A stretch of 64,000 nucleotides of DNA from Allolobophora icterica (Eukaryota; Annelida; Clitellata; Crassiclitellata; Lumbricidae). A program made the translations under genes and the position numbers. The notes under the pieces are model-generated. The model saw only the letters and a list, made by a program, of their open reading frames with translations. It ran no database searches and was not told the origin of the DNA. The DNA lies in contig OY744607.1 of NCBI GenBank assembly GCA_963556255.1, forward strand, positions 40,013,890 to 40,077,889, written 5' to 3'. This document shows positions 36,201-50,400 of this stretch, piece by piece (the stretch's first letter is position 1; each line of letters starts with the position of its first letter).

Positions 36201-39200
36201 TATTATTCAGTGCCAGCCTTAGGATATTTTGGGTCGTATGCAGAGTGTACTGTACGGCCCCCCCATGACACAAGTCAAATTGTTTTTTATTGTTATTATT
36301 ATTAGGGTGTCTTGTTCATGTAAATTTCCTGTGACTTTTGGGCCCCCTCCCCCTAAGTTGTGGGTCCTGTGCAACCGCACGGTTCGCACACCCCTAAGGC
36401 CAGCGGTGTATTCTTGTTATTCCATCAGTTTCATATAGATGCGTTTTAACATGACACTGGCTGATGTTTAATGTTTCTATGAAGTGTAGGTACTGGGTAT
36501 ATGTATAAAGAAAGATGTGCATGATGGTCTTTTGCATGACACATGGCCAGTGTCTAATCAGCCTGGTCTGTAACCTACCAGTTGTGGCTTCTAGCCTCAC
36601 TGAGTGGATGCGAGGTTTTTTTGTCCTTGGGCAAGTTGATTGCACACAGCTGCCATTGTCACCAAGCAGGAGAATTTGCTACCAACAAAAGCTTGCAGGT
36701 CGTGCAAGGCATTGACCATGTGTCCAGGCCTTGTCATTTGTCCATTGGCTACTTGAGGGCTTAAGAATAGGAAGTGAACATCTCTGCTAATTCCTCTGTG
36801 GTATATGGGAGACTTGATTCCTAAGAGGCTGTGCTATTTTTCTTTTTGACAATATATTAGCCTGGAAAGCTTTTGCCTTCTGCTCATGCCGTGGAGCGGG
36901 AATACTTGGTCATGAAGTCATTGAAAGATAACGGTGTTCCAGTACCCCCAATTCTCGGTTTCTGTGAGGACAACAGGTTTTTACTGTTATACTGAGTTAT
37001 TTTATATTCAAAACCAAGTAATTTTGTTTTTTTTAAACTGTTTTAGCTTTATCAGAGCAAGTGCCAGAAGGAAATTTTAAATAACCAAACTGTCATTCTA
37101 TTTGTTTCATTTCTTCCAGTAATTTTTAAGACAACACTGCTTTTGCATTCTGAAATAATTATAAACAGTTTCTTAAAGCAGTCAAAGCACAAAAAAACAA
37201 TCAGTCTTTACATAAAGGAATAAAAGTTATGTAATGTTTCCAGCATTTTTTTTAATGTTTAACCATACTGCATCTAATGCTTCCAAAATTGTGTCACTTA
37301 ACTAAGTTAACTATCACTTCCTGTTGAATTCTATTTTTTACGTTCGTGTTTAGTGTTCTTGGCACACCTTTCTACGTTATGGAGTACATACATGGACGCG
37401 TTTTTAATGATCCTCTGCTGCCTGGATCGACCAATGAAGAACGGCGGGCGATTTATCTTGCCATGTGTGATGTTCTTGTTAAGATCCACAAAGTCAGCAT
37501 CAAAGAGGCTGGGCTGGAAAACTTTGGCAAGCAAGGTTAATCACTATTGTTTGCTATTAAAATTTAAGCATATTTCTGCTGAAAATAACTGTATAAGTCC
37601 TCTAAGAATGATCGATCTAGTTCTAGTCAGGTTTTATTGCATTTAATTGTAATGACCATGGTCAACAAAACGGGTGGTTGTGTAGCAGTAGCCTTGGTTC
37701 AATCTATGCTAAATTCTCTGATTTTTAAAGAAAAACGTTTATGACTTTGAGTTTGTGACAGTTATATTCGAAACCAAGTTTCGATTTTTTTTTTGGAAAG
37801 TTCCACAGTCACATCACAGTTGTAGGCCTAATCATTAAGTAAAGTAAAGTAAAGTAAATATATTCTTTATTAGTACCAACTGCTTATACAGCACTTTGGT
37901 TTACATAATAGTTTATTCAAAATAAAGCATTCTTGTAAGAAATGTTTTCCTCATTAAATTAACTCCAAATTTCTGAAACGCTGCGTGAAAGCTAAGCACA
38001 GGGCATGAGCTTAATCATGAGCATCATATATAATTCATTCTTTCATTTGAAATTATATAATTTGTATTGGATGAATTCCGAATTTAGCATTTTTGCTGTA
38101 TTTTCTGGTGAAAAGATGATGAGAAACCACTGTCTATCAACACATTTAATCTTGTTAATGCTGAGACAGAAGTCTCCCTGCATTTGGTTGTGTTCATAAT
38201 AGGCGGGTTTGTGAAGCGTAATTTCACACGTTGGGCTAAGCAGTACGAGGCATGCAAGACAAGGGATATTCCAGTCATGGATGACCTGATGAAATGGTTG
38301 ATGGAACACATGCCAGCGGAGGAAGCATGCACTGTTATTCATGGTGACTTTAGGTTCGTTGTTTTTACATAAAGCATCAAAACTAGTGTCTATAGACTAA
38401 GTACCCAGAAAGTGGCAATTATTACTTTTATGTAGGCTGCTTAAAAGGGATAATGCTGAAAAAGTCTATCTAGCATCGCCAGTTCTTGTGTGACGCTTTT
38501 TACCACTATGGTGTGTTAAGTTAGTAGCTTTGAGGGACTTAACCCCACTTCATGTTAAGCGATTAGTCCATGCTGTACTGGTAATGCTAGGCACCAAAAG
38601 TTTGGGCATTTACAGACACTGAAGGTGGTGTTCACAGTTAACAGTAATGTGCATGTGGACTGGCCTATTGGTTCAAGCCTCTTCCTTGATGTGGCCACTG
38701 TTGAGAGATTCTGAGATTTTGGGACCTTGAGCAAATCTGCAATGAGCAGTTGCTTATTGCCATCAACTTGTACTTGTAGAGAAATTGGTGTTGAAAATAA
38801 CAAATGTTAGTAAGTTTAGCAAGCAAATTCATTTTTGTCAGTTTGAGTGAAAGTCTCTTAACATTCCATCATTTTTGGATGTGAGCATCTATTGTGTTTA
38901 CAGACGCTTTGGTTTTGGAGTGTAGACACTTTGGTCTTGGAGTGTAGACACTTTATTCTTTTGGTCTAGATTAAGCATTTTATAATGCATTGATCTTGAT
39001 GTATTTGATAAAATCCTATCTGGTTTTGGTACTCGATGCTTGCTGGACACATAGATTGGACAATCTGATATTTCATCCATCAAAGCCAGAAGTGTTGGCC
39101 ATAATCGACTGGGAGTTGTCAACACTGGGCGATCCGCTTGTAGATCTGGCAAATGAGTGTTTTGCGTACTACATAAATACCGAGAAATCTGTCTTACCAA

Positions 39201-41386
39201 GTGAGTCTTCGTCTGAAAGATGATTTACTAAACAGCAGAGAGAGTTTGACTTTCCAGAATAAAGTTCATGTCGTGTAAACGTTGTGTAAGAAGAAGATGA
39301 AGAATTGCAGTCCCATAAGCTAGCCCCGAGAGGCAGTTATGGGTATGAAATCTTGGTGACTTCATTTCTTAGCCTCTGTGTATGAGGGTGGGTGGCCAGT
39401 ACTCTCTTCACCACCTGTCTTCCCACGTGAAGTGTATGGTCAGTGTACTTGTTGTAGCTGAATTGGCCAGGGGTTGCAAGTGGAGCTGAAATCTCAAAAC
39501 AGATTGCTGCCCTGTTGGTGATTTGAGCCTCTGACCTCTCGAATGACAGCCCTGCGTCAAGGCCATTACACTTATTCAAACCCCAATATGTTAACATATG
39601 CATTTTATTTAATCTCTTATATTTGCCATTATATCTCGTGTAGATTTCGTTGTTCTAGATTTTTCAAAATAGATAAATATTTGTGAATGATTGCGTTCAG
39701 CATATCTTTGGTGAAAATTTATGCCTCAATCTCTAAAACCTTTGGCTTGCTGTTATTTGTCCCTGCTGCACCTTAGTATCTCTGTGTCTTGATAACCTTT
39801 AATACATATTCATCTTGTTTATACTTTGACTAAAGAGTCATTATGACAAAAATCACTGCTGATTTAGAACGTTCGTGTCCCCAGTTAAGTGCTAATATGG
39901 ATGCTTTCTCTTACTGGGGTTTCTATTCCAGCACTTGTTTTACATGTTGAAAATGGAATGCTGATGGAGTTTTGGTCACTGCCTTTCATGGATGATTTTA
40001 GCCTTGCGAGGAGTTGACGTGCGGTCGTGTGGTATACCTACAGTCGAAGAATTAATTGAGCGCTATTCAGAGCAGATGGGGGTTCGAGGAATTGCTGACA
40101 GATGGCCATTCTATATGGCTTTCACGTGCTTTCGAAGTGCTGCTATGATGCAAGGAGTGCATATGCGCTATTCATTAGGTAATCTCAGTATCTTAGGTGT
40201 TTGATCTTGTGGCTCATTTTGTTTCTTTTTACCCTCTGAGTCTCTGAGACTTCGTCTCATGTGCTGTCTCTCTTGCTGTCTTAGTCTTATTCGTGTTCTT
40301 TATCTTGACTTGTCTGTCTCTCTTTCCTTGTTTTCTCTCTCTTGATTTTGCATACAATAGATAATTCCAGTTTAACTTAATCCTTCGCGATGGTTATTAT
40401 TTTGATTTTGACCTTGAAATAAAACTTGGGCTGAGCAGGTGAATTAACTTCTTACTGAGCTCTGCATAAATATTTTTATTTCTTTTATTTGTTGATCTCT
40501 TGTTGCTCTCAATATTTTCTGATCAGATCTCATAATTATGTAGTATCACTGGTAAGTACGGTAAAGTGAAATAAAGCTCCTGTGTTTTATATGAAACACA
40601 GAGGCCTTGAGCAGGCACGACTTGCCATTTATTTTATAATTTTTTACACCGATACCAAATTCTACTGTTTGGTGACAGTGACAACTGTGCACTAACAACT
40701 TGCCCAGGATCAGGGTTGTTACTTGGAGTCCACTGAGCAGGTGGAAACCCACAATCTGTCAATTACAGACCAAGCGTGCTGCCAGTCAGACCATTGTGTT
40801 GCAAATCCACTTGTACTGATAAGTAATATTATTTTACTATATTCTAAAAGTTATTTTAAGTTTAATCTGAACTTGAAAACCCTGAATGCAAGTATAATGT
40901 GTATCGTTCAGAATCCATAATACTAACGCATGCGTTGAGCTGTAGTCAAGAATGAGACTTGGTCTGGAAATCACAAACCTTGTTTCGTTTTTAGTACTTA
41001 TTTTTATCATGATATTTTGACTGTAATTGTTTTTATATCTGGGTAGGTCAACATACTGGTCCAAATGCCGATTTGGCTTCTAGTGAAGTTGACTTGTTTG
41101 CCAACCTTGGTTTAACCATTGCTTCCCAGATGAAGTTACCTCAGAGCAAGGGGAAACAAGTAAAGTGGAACAAAGAAAAACTTGAAAATGTGATTGTATT
41201 TTTACATTATGTGATAATATTTATGTCCGTAGTGTCCTTTCGTATTAACATTTAAGGCATTGTTAAAGTCAAATGAAGCAGGTATTGTCAGTTGGTCTGT
41301 TCTGTGTAACACTTTAACAACGAACTGCATTGGTTTCCCAGTCACTTTTCGTACAGTCTTGTCGTCAAAGTGTTAAGCAAGATAAA

Positions 41387-41469
<83 letters not shown>

Positions 41470-44400
41470 CAGTGTTTTTTTCAGCCGGAACAGCGTTCCG
41501 GCACCTTTTTTCAGCTACTAAAAAATAATTTATTTATTTTAATAATAAAAACAATTATTTAGTTATTTTAATTTAATTTCAGTGTTTTTAACTGTTTGCA
41601 GAGTTTATTGAGAACCTTCCCAACCCCCAATCCTGTTTTTCTCGGGATTTTAGCCCGCCCATAATTGTTCCGTTCCGGAACCTGTTGTTCCGTTCCGGAA
41701 CCTTTTTTCCTAGAAAAAAAGCACTGTATATTGTGCTAAGTTTGCTGGATGGCTTTGGGTGGTTTTGTCACAGGGGGATGTGTTATACATTACATGTAGA
41801 TACCAGTGCCATTGAAATCATTGGATATGATTATATATCAAGGTTGTTATCTTGAAAGGCCTTCTGGGTTGATGAGTTGGCATTGTGTACTTAATATAAT
41901 GATGATTCATTTTAGGCTGATGTCTTTAGCAAGTCATCTGATGGTAGTAAAAAGTTCAGTACGCTGGCTTCCAATTCCAGTATGTCAACTTACCATACCT
42001 CATTTTTCCTATTACAAAACATAGTTTCTTAGCTAGTTGCGGACAAATATGCAGCAGAGGAGCAAATTAATGCAGCATAAAATTTGTCGGATATACAGGT
42101 CAGAAGTTTCTTCATACTGCTGGAGGCCTATGTGGCATCATGAGCGGTGTGGGCCAGAAACTTTCATGATGAAATCCTTAGGCCCCAGTTAGTGGGTCAG
42201 AAGTGCACACATGACTACACAGTGGAGAACTGATGGTGCTGAGCAATATATGTGCGTGATGGATTCGCTCAAGGTCACTACACAGTAACCACCTCAGGGG
42301 AGGCTCAAACTCTTACTCTCTGCGTTACAAGCGAAATGCTCTAAACCAGACAGCTACCATACCCCACACTGGTAGAAGTTCTAAAACTCTATGCTAAATT
42401 ATATCGTTATTCTTTGCTACTTCGTTTTTTTAGACTAAACTTTGTTCTTTGAATCAAATGTTATGTCTCATTTACTGTTGGTGCATCAGTTTCCATTTAT
42501 GCTTCCTTATCTGATAGATGAACTTTACTTTCAGAGTTCTGGTCAAAACCTGCGATTTAATCATTCAATCATTCAACATTCATTCATTCAACATTCATTC
42601 ATTCAATATTAATTCAACATTCATGTATTTGGCATATATGCATTCAACGTTCATTCAACATTCATTCATTCAACATTCATTCATTCAACATTCATTCAAC
42701 ATTCATTCATTCAACATTCATTCATTCAACATTCATTCATTCAACATTCATTCATTCAACATTCATTCATTCAACATTCATTCAACATTCATGCATTTGG
42801 CATATATGCATTCAACGTTCATTCAACTTTCATTCATTCATTCAACATTCATTCAACATTCATTCATTCAACTTTCATTCATTCATTCAACATTCATGCA
42901 ACATTCATTTAACTTTCATTTATTCATTCAGCATTCATTCAGCACTCATCAGCATTCATTCAGTCAACATTCATTCAACATTCATTCATTCAACTTTCAT
43001 TCATTCAACAATTCAACATTCATCAATTCAACTTTTATTCATTCAACATTCAATCATTCAACATTCAGCAACATTCATTCATTCAATATTTTATTCAGCA
43101 TTTATACATTCAACATTCATTCAGCATTCATTCATTCGACTTTCATTCATCCAACATTCATTCAGCATTTATTCATTCAACATTCATTCATTCGATGTTC
43201 ATTTAACATTCATTCATTCGACATTCATTCAAAATTCCCAGGGCTGAACGGCCATTGATCGTCCTATCTATAAAATCTTGTAGTGGTTATAAAATGCTTC
43301 TGGAGAAAGGTCAACTTTTATCAGTCTAAAATTATTTACACACGTGAGTGTGTGTGTGTGTGTATATGTATATATTATATATATATACATATATATGTAT
43401 ACACACACACACACACGCACATTGTAGGTGTGTCTATATATATAGACACACCTACAATGTGCGACATGTGTGTGCATATGTATATTGTGCATAATATGTA
43501 CACATGCAGATGAGAGTATGTATATATTATATTACTAGACCATATATATATATATGCACTATATATATAGACTGCATTTATATAGACTACCGGTATGCAT
43601 AATGAGGCTGTAGTCCAAAGTTTGTTTTTACTGTTTGTTGTAAGGGTGTTTTGACCTAGCATTTAACCTCTTTAGAACTGTTTACGTTGTGCTCGGGTTC
43701 TGCATCTTTAACTGGGACTCTGGGACGAATTGTGTATGTATCCATGTATCCTTGTATCGGGTCATTTGTGTAGAACCTTTATGGAATCTTTCAGAAATAT
43801 GCAAGACAGCTGGTTATAAGCGCAGGCATACATTCCCAGTTGAATGTCTGTCGATCTCATCTGCTGTTATCTTATCTGAACTACTCTAATGAACTCCTTA
43901 ATGCCGTTATAATTCAATAGGCTTCGATTGTTTGTTGCTTTAAGTGAAATCGTAGTCAAAATATCATTATCCAGTAGAGAAGCTTATTCAAAATCTTCTG
44001 ATAGGTCTGGGAAACAAGAAGTTACATTTCAACAGATAAGCAAATTGAAACAGATAAGTGTTAAGTTTAAGACTCGGCATTTATTCCTTCTGTCTGGCTT
44101 ACCTTTCTATGCAGCATTGTTTGGCCAGCTAGTGTCGTTTTAATCACTACACCTTTACAGTCTCAGCTGTGCTTCATGATAACAAGTGTGTATCTGAATA
44201 TTTATATATTTATATGGTGCCTTTAAAGTATTGTATTGTATTGTATTGTATATGGGCATTTATAAAGCGCCTCTCGCGGTATAGACCATTCAGAGGCACT
44301 CCCAGTGTGCGAGACCTGAGAGAAAAAGCAGGATTTAAGGTGAGAAAAGGAAGAAGCAACGCTACCAGAGAGAAAAAGTACCTCTGAAAAGACTGAAACG

Positions 44401-47400
44401 GTTCTAAGAAGTTGTGTTTTAAGTTCAGCTGAAAGCAACTGCATAATAAAGAACTAGTATGCTGTCTTTTAGTCCATATTTGCGAGAATTTGTGATATAC
44501 TTGTGAAATAAAGTAAATAAAGTATATTGAAGGGAACTGTTTGAATTTCAGTATGACTGTTTGCTTCTGTAACTGCAGTTTCTGGATTGATTGAACCTAG
44601 AAAGACGTCGTATAAGAAGGAAGAGAACTCTGATACAATGGTCTCTCGTTTGGATTCTAAATTCCGAGTTATTCCCGTTAACTCAAAGTCACAAGACCGT
44701 GATGTTCCTGGTGAGACACAATTACTCTAGCACTTTTCTGAGGTTTGTGACCTTGGTAATGTTCATTATGGCTCTATATAACATCTAGATAATACTTTAA
44801 GCAAGGGAAACATTGTGCCATGAATAATCGTAATCGCGAAGTTTCTACAGAGCCCAAAACAGCAAAGTTGCAGGAACCAGCTTCAATCAAAATGTAATGT
44901 CATGTTAAACATGGAAAAAATAGGCTTTCTTAATAATATTAGCCTTTAAAAAAAGTTTATACAACAATGCAAATTAAAGGGAAATTTTCTTCTGCCATAT
45001 GATAAGTTGCTATTGCTTAGATGCAGTCCTTACAGGTTCTACTGCTGACCGTCCTTTTGTCAGCTGCAGTAAAATCACAATGAAATAATAGAAACTTACA
45101 ATTATAAGCAGTTTGTTTGAATGCAGAAGACATACTTGAGTGTGTGACATGGTGGTCCATAGTGTAACGCTCTTGACTCGGTGACAACCAATGATTACAG
45201 GTTCACGCTTGCTGAACAGACTCTGTGTAGTGACCAAGGAATGTTGTCTGTGCACTCATGTCTCACACCTCAGATTGAGATTACGGGTAACTGAATTTGA
45301 GTGTAATGTAAATCTCCGAAATTTCTCAGAGCAACACCAAAGCCAAGTCAAGTAGACCAGATTATTCACCGAGCGTGTAGTAGGTGCAACGAATTTATCA
45401 GTAAATGAAAATTTAGCACATGCTGTAATCCAGTACCTACTCAAGTATTTAAGGTGGTTGACTGTTTTGATTGAAACTGTGTACAGGTAGACTTCCATTG
45501 TCCGTTTCTGCATTGTCTCCACGGTGCCAGGATATATACAGAAGAGTCAGGACATTCATCACAGACAATGTTTTACCTTTTGAAAGGGAATATCTCTTGT
45601 GGTCAGCTGATCCTAAGACAAAATGGACCGTTCATCCAAAAATGGAGCAGCTTAAAGTGAGTTTGAGTCTGATTGGGGGGCAAAGGGTTATGGTAACACA
45701 CTTGTTCATAGAAACTTTTCAGAAACTGAATCACAAACAGACTGACAACAAGACATTGCCTTTTAACTTTCAATTTGCAATGTATCTTTTAATAATCTCT
45801 CAAGTATGAGATGCAATGGTAGTCATAATACATTTGCCTTTTTCTGTTTAATCTGTAGGCGAAAGCAAAGTCGGAAGGACTGTGGAACCTTTTCCTTCCT
45901 AGGGATAGTGACCCCGGTGGAAAATATGGAGCAGGTCTGACAAACTTAGAGTATGCATTCATAGCTGAAGAAATGGGCAAATCCGTCATTGGCTCTGAGG
46001 TATGTACAATACATGTGTGATGTGTGCCGGTAATAGGCCTACATTTCTGCATTGTATATATATGCATCTCTTGTTGAGAACTGGCAAATTGTTATATATT
46101 TACATATACATACATAAAAATATACATTATATATATGTGTGTGTACTGTATGATTGTAGGTATGTCTCTGTATTTATATGAATATGTACATGTACATGTA
46201 CATGTACATATATATATATATATGTTTGTGTTTGTATGTTTGTCTCTAGAAACTTCTTAGATGCATCTTGACACTTATTATTACAAGGCTGTGATGCATT
46301 TTAACAAAATACTTATTGATATGAAATCTGAAAGCAAGAATCAAATTTGTCATTAACTAAATGGTTTCAGTGAAGCCAAATGATCAGATATTTGTGTTAT
46401 GCTTTAATGGTTAATTTCGTTTTACTGTAGCCGTTCAACTGTTCAGCTCCGGATACCGGAAACATGGAAGTATTGGTTCGTTATGGGACAGAAGAACAGA
46501 AGGAAAAGTGGCTCAAACCTTTGCTCGAAGGAAAAATTCGCTCATGCTTCTCCATGACTGAACCAGCCGTGAGTTATAATTCCTGTCAAATGTGTTGTAA
46601 GTTTGTTTAAATTAATTGACATTGCTGGAAGGAATGTGTACTTACTCACCGACTGACTCGCTCACCGACTGACTCAATCAATCAGTCACAATCAGTCAGT
46701 TGATATCAATTGATATCACTTGATATCAACAATGTATCAAGCTATGTTAAGTCGCTACTCACTCTGTTTACTTCCAGTTTGTCCTGCATTCTTGTTCAGA
46801 TTTTGCTTAGTAGGCCTACATCTTGGGAGTGTTTGAGTTGTAAATGGGGTTTATTTTGCATGTGTTTAGGTTGCGTCTTCAGATGCCACTAACATTCAGG
46901 CATCTATCAGAAGAGAAGGAAATGAATACGTGATCAACGGACACAAGTGGTGGTCATCTGGTGAATATCCAACCTCATGTACTACTGGCAGTTAATCTGA
47001 TTGATTGATTGAGCAATTGATTGAGTCAGTCGGTGAGTGAGTGAGTAAGTAAGTAACGCATTGATATGCAGCCAAAGAAAAACATATCTTCGATTGTCGT
47101 GTTCTTCATATGTAGTGAAAGTGATTCCTTCCTGTAAAATTCTTATAACACTGGATTTGCGAACATGCGCAGCGCATGTTCACTATCAACGTGGATCGAT
47201 GATTGACCTTCTCTGTCTTGCTGGTGAAATTGTTTTGCACAAATTTAGAATTGAATTTGCTAAGTAATTTCTGAGTGATTAGTCGCTGGATACTACCTAC
47301 TACCTCTTGTCACTCAACACTTTCTACCCAACTTGGTCCGGAGACTTTGAATGTATTGCTTTCAACTTTGAATGAAAATCTATTGATTGCGTTCGTTCCA

Positions 47401-50400
47401 CATGTGTGCCTACCCTGCAGCTGATGCTTCTTCTGAATTTGTGTGCACTGTTTAACTTACTGATGATATTTCTGGTATTAGGCTCTGATGACGTTTAGAA
47501 TAATTTATTCTAGTGTAGAGAATCAGTCGGTGAGTGAGTAAGTAAGTAACGCCTTGATATGCTGTCAAAGACTGTCTTTATTGTCTTGTATTTGTTAACT
47601 TATTAAATAAATAAATAAAACTTTTTAGAAGATGGTTCTGTTTCTCTGCCTTATTTTTAAATGGTGCATTTCTATTTACAGGTGCAATGGACCCTCGTTG
47701 TAAAATTATCATTTTTATGGGAAAAACAAATTCCGCTGGAGCAGTCCACCAGCAGCAGAGCATGATCCTGGTACCAATGGATTCACCAGGAGTTAACGTT
47801 CTGAGACCTCTGACAGTGTTTGGATTTGACGATGCGCCTCGTGAGTTGATTACAGTATTGTAATTAATGCCAACATGTGAAGTTGCATTTCATTGTAAAT
47901 TAGTCAAGTACCTCTACATTCTTAGGTCTACATGTAGATGGTGGATGAGAAATTAAAATCAAGTGCTTGAAGTAAAGTAATATTGAGAACAAAAACTTAT
48001 AGGTATTGTACGTGTAAATTATGGGCGAATGGTACTCTACCTTACCTGTTTTTCTCAGATTATTTGGTAGGTGTTCTAAAATTTCTGTGCGTACAGTGCA
48101 GAGCTATATGGTGATGACACAAGTGTTAAATTTAATTGTAACAGATGTGTTTTGGATAGGAGAGCATATAAGTCTTTTTATTTTAGATGGCCATGCTGAA
48201 ATACTATTTGAGAATGTGCGTGTTCCTGCATCTAACCTGTTGCTTGGTGAAGGACGTGGGTTTGAGATTGCCCAGGGTCGCCTGGGTCCGGGTCGCATAC
48301 ATCACTGTATGAGAACCATTGGCATGGCTGAAAGAGCATTAGCTCTTATGGCTAATAGGGTAAGCGGCACCTTTAAAAAATAACAGCTTTGCACAGAAAA
48401 AGACTTCTACAGACACACAAGACTTGATTTAATTTCATGCAGTGCAAGTTTCGGATTGTGCAACTGACGACTAAATTAGATTAACAATAGTTGCTTGACT
48501 TTTGGAAAACTAACATTTATAGAATATCACACATAATTATTACACACTAATTACTATTGAATAAAAATAATTACCAGTATTATTTTTCTGGTGGTATAAA
48601 TAATATACATGTATTGTGATGCCACTCGAGATCCCTCTCAAGAGCCACCTTTCCTCAAGCTACTTAAAAGCAATGATTTGCATTTCCCTGCCATCCATAT
48701 CCGTACTGTGCATGGGCGTCCGGAGGAGGGGGCAAGGGGCATTTGCCCCCTGGATTTTTAAAATTGTCTCGTTCTGTGTTCATGATTCTATGCAAAACGT
48801 CATATCCCCAAACAAAAAATTTGTGCCCCCAGAAAAGTTTTGCCCCCTAGGAAAATTCATGCGGACGCCCATGTTACCGTGTAGATCTCGGCTGTCGCTA
48901 TAACCCTATAGGAAATCACTAACTGCCATTGAAGTGCGGTTAATAGGTTAATATTGTTATGTGTCTATATCTGAAACAGTTATTTATGTCAGAAGAAAGG
49001 AAAATTTACTGCATCAGTGATATCTGTCATGGATTTATGTTACGATGATTATGTGTTATGATTGAGTTGTGATTAGATTATGTGTTTATGTTATTATAAC
49101 TGTGCTACAGAAAGCATTAGTTTAGATTAAGATTATTTGATTCCATTCTAATATAATTTTTGTGATATGGTGGCTGAAGTTAAAATGCAAGTACAACACT
49201 GCACTTGTAGTGTGCGACTTACACCCAGCACATGTTTTATAGATCAAAGGGTGTTATGAATCTTTCATCTGGTTGACACTGAGTAAAGCTCCATAAACTA
49301 TATTGCTACGTATGATGCTGTATAAACAGAGATCTTGACCAGTTCCTTTCCATGCAGTTGCTGTGAAGTTATTCCTTCTCATATGACAACAGTGATTTAA
49401 GAAAGGCAAGAAACTAAGAAAATATGTTGGGAAAATTCTATTCTAGAGGATATTCTAGAAATTATAGATCTGTATTGGCTTTTCTTTTCTTAATAGGCAC
49501 AGCACCGAGTTGCATTTGGTAAACCATTGGTTCAACAGAGTTCTATCCAGCAGGATATTGCTAAGTCACGCATTGATATAGAACAGTCAAGACTCTTGGT
49601 TCTCAAGGCAGCCTACATGATGGACACTGTTGGCAACAAAGTAAGACCCGTTTTATGCACTGAAATCAGTGGTCTGAACAGGTTTTCAAATTGAACTTGG
49701 TGGTTTTTAGACATTGTTTTTCGTGGTTAAGAATATCAATAATTTTAGTTAACAGAATCTTATTAGCTGAATTTCTCAGCACAGCTCCAGTGGGGTGTGT
49801 CTCTGTTGTTCTATACAAAGAGTACAGTGAATTGGGATAGCATGTTATATAGGCAGTAGTCTGTCTCTCGTTAATGCTGCAGACTCCACGAGTGGTAGTA
49901 CTAAATTTTGAGACTTTTCGTTATACATTTAAATCAGCTGTGTTTTGCGTTGAATTGTATATGGTTGTGCTTCTGAGAGCAACATATTTAGAGTGTGGAC
50001 TTGTTACATGAGTTTTACCTTTTGATATACCAGTTACAATTTAGCACAGGTTTCTGTTATGATGTTAATGTGAAATTCATGTTATTTGTTAGAGCATATT
50101 GAATGCAATATCGATTTGTGCTTAGAATGGGTAATTTCTATTTAATGCATATTTGCTTCATTATTTTGCATTTTTTGGAGGAGTATTGTATGTAACTTGG
50201 TAGAACTTTGTGTTGGTCCAATTTGGAAAATGGATAATTTAAATGCACTTCATTATTTTGTGTTTGTTATATTCCAGATTGCAGCACCTGAAATTGCTAT
50301 GATTAAGGCATCTGTTCCAAGTGTGGTTTGCGGGATTGTGGACAGAGCAATACAGGTAAGCACAAGATACCATGGTACAGGAAATGTATACAGGTTTTAG

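Noticed and set aside
42518..43258. 246-codon Phe/His/Ser frame
   Set aside because: It translates the ATTCAAC minisatellite in copy A intron 13 and is not a protein gene.
46620..47060. Iterated gactgactc/gagtgagt sequence as a CRISPR-like array
   Set aside because: Units are short, contiguous and degenerate with no unique spacers; it is simple-sequence DNA in a eukaryotic intron.
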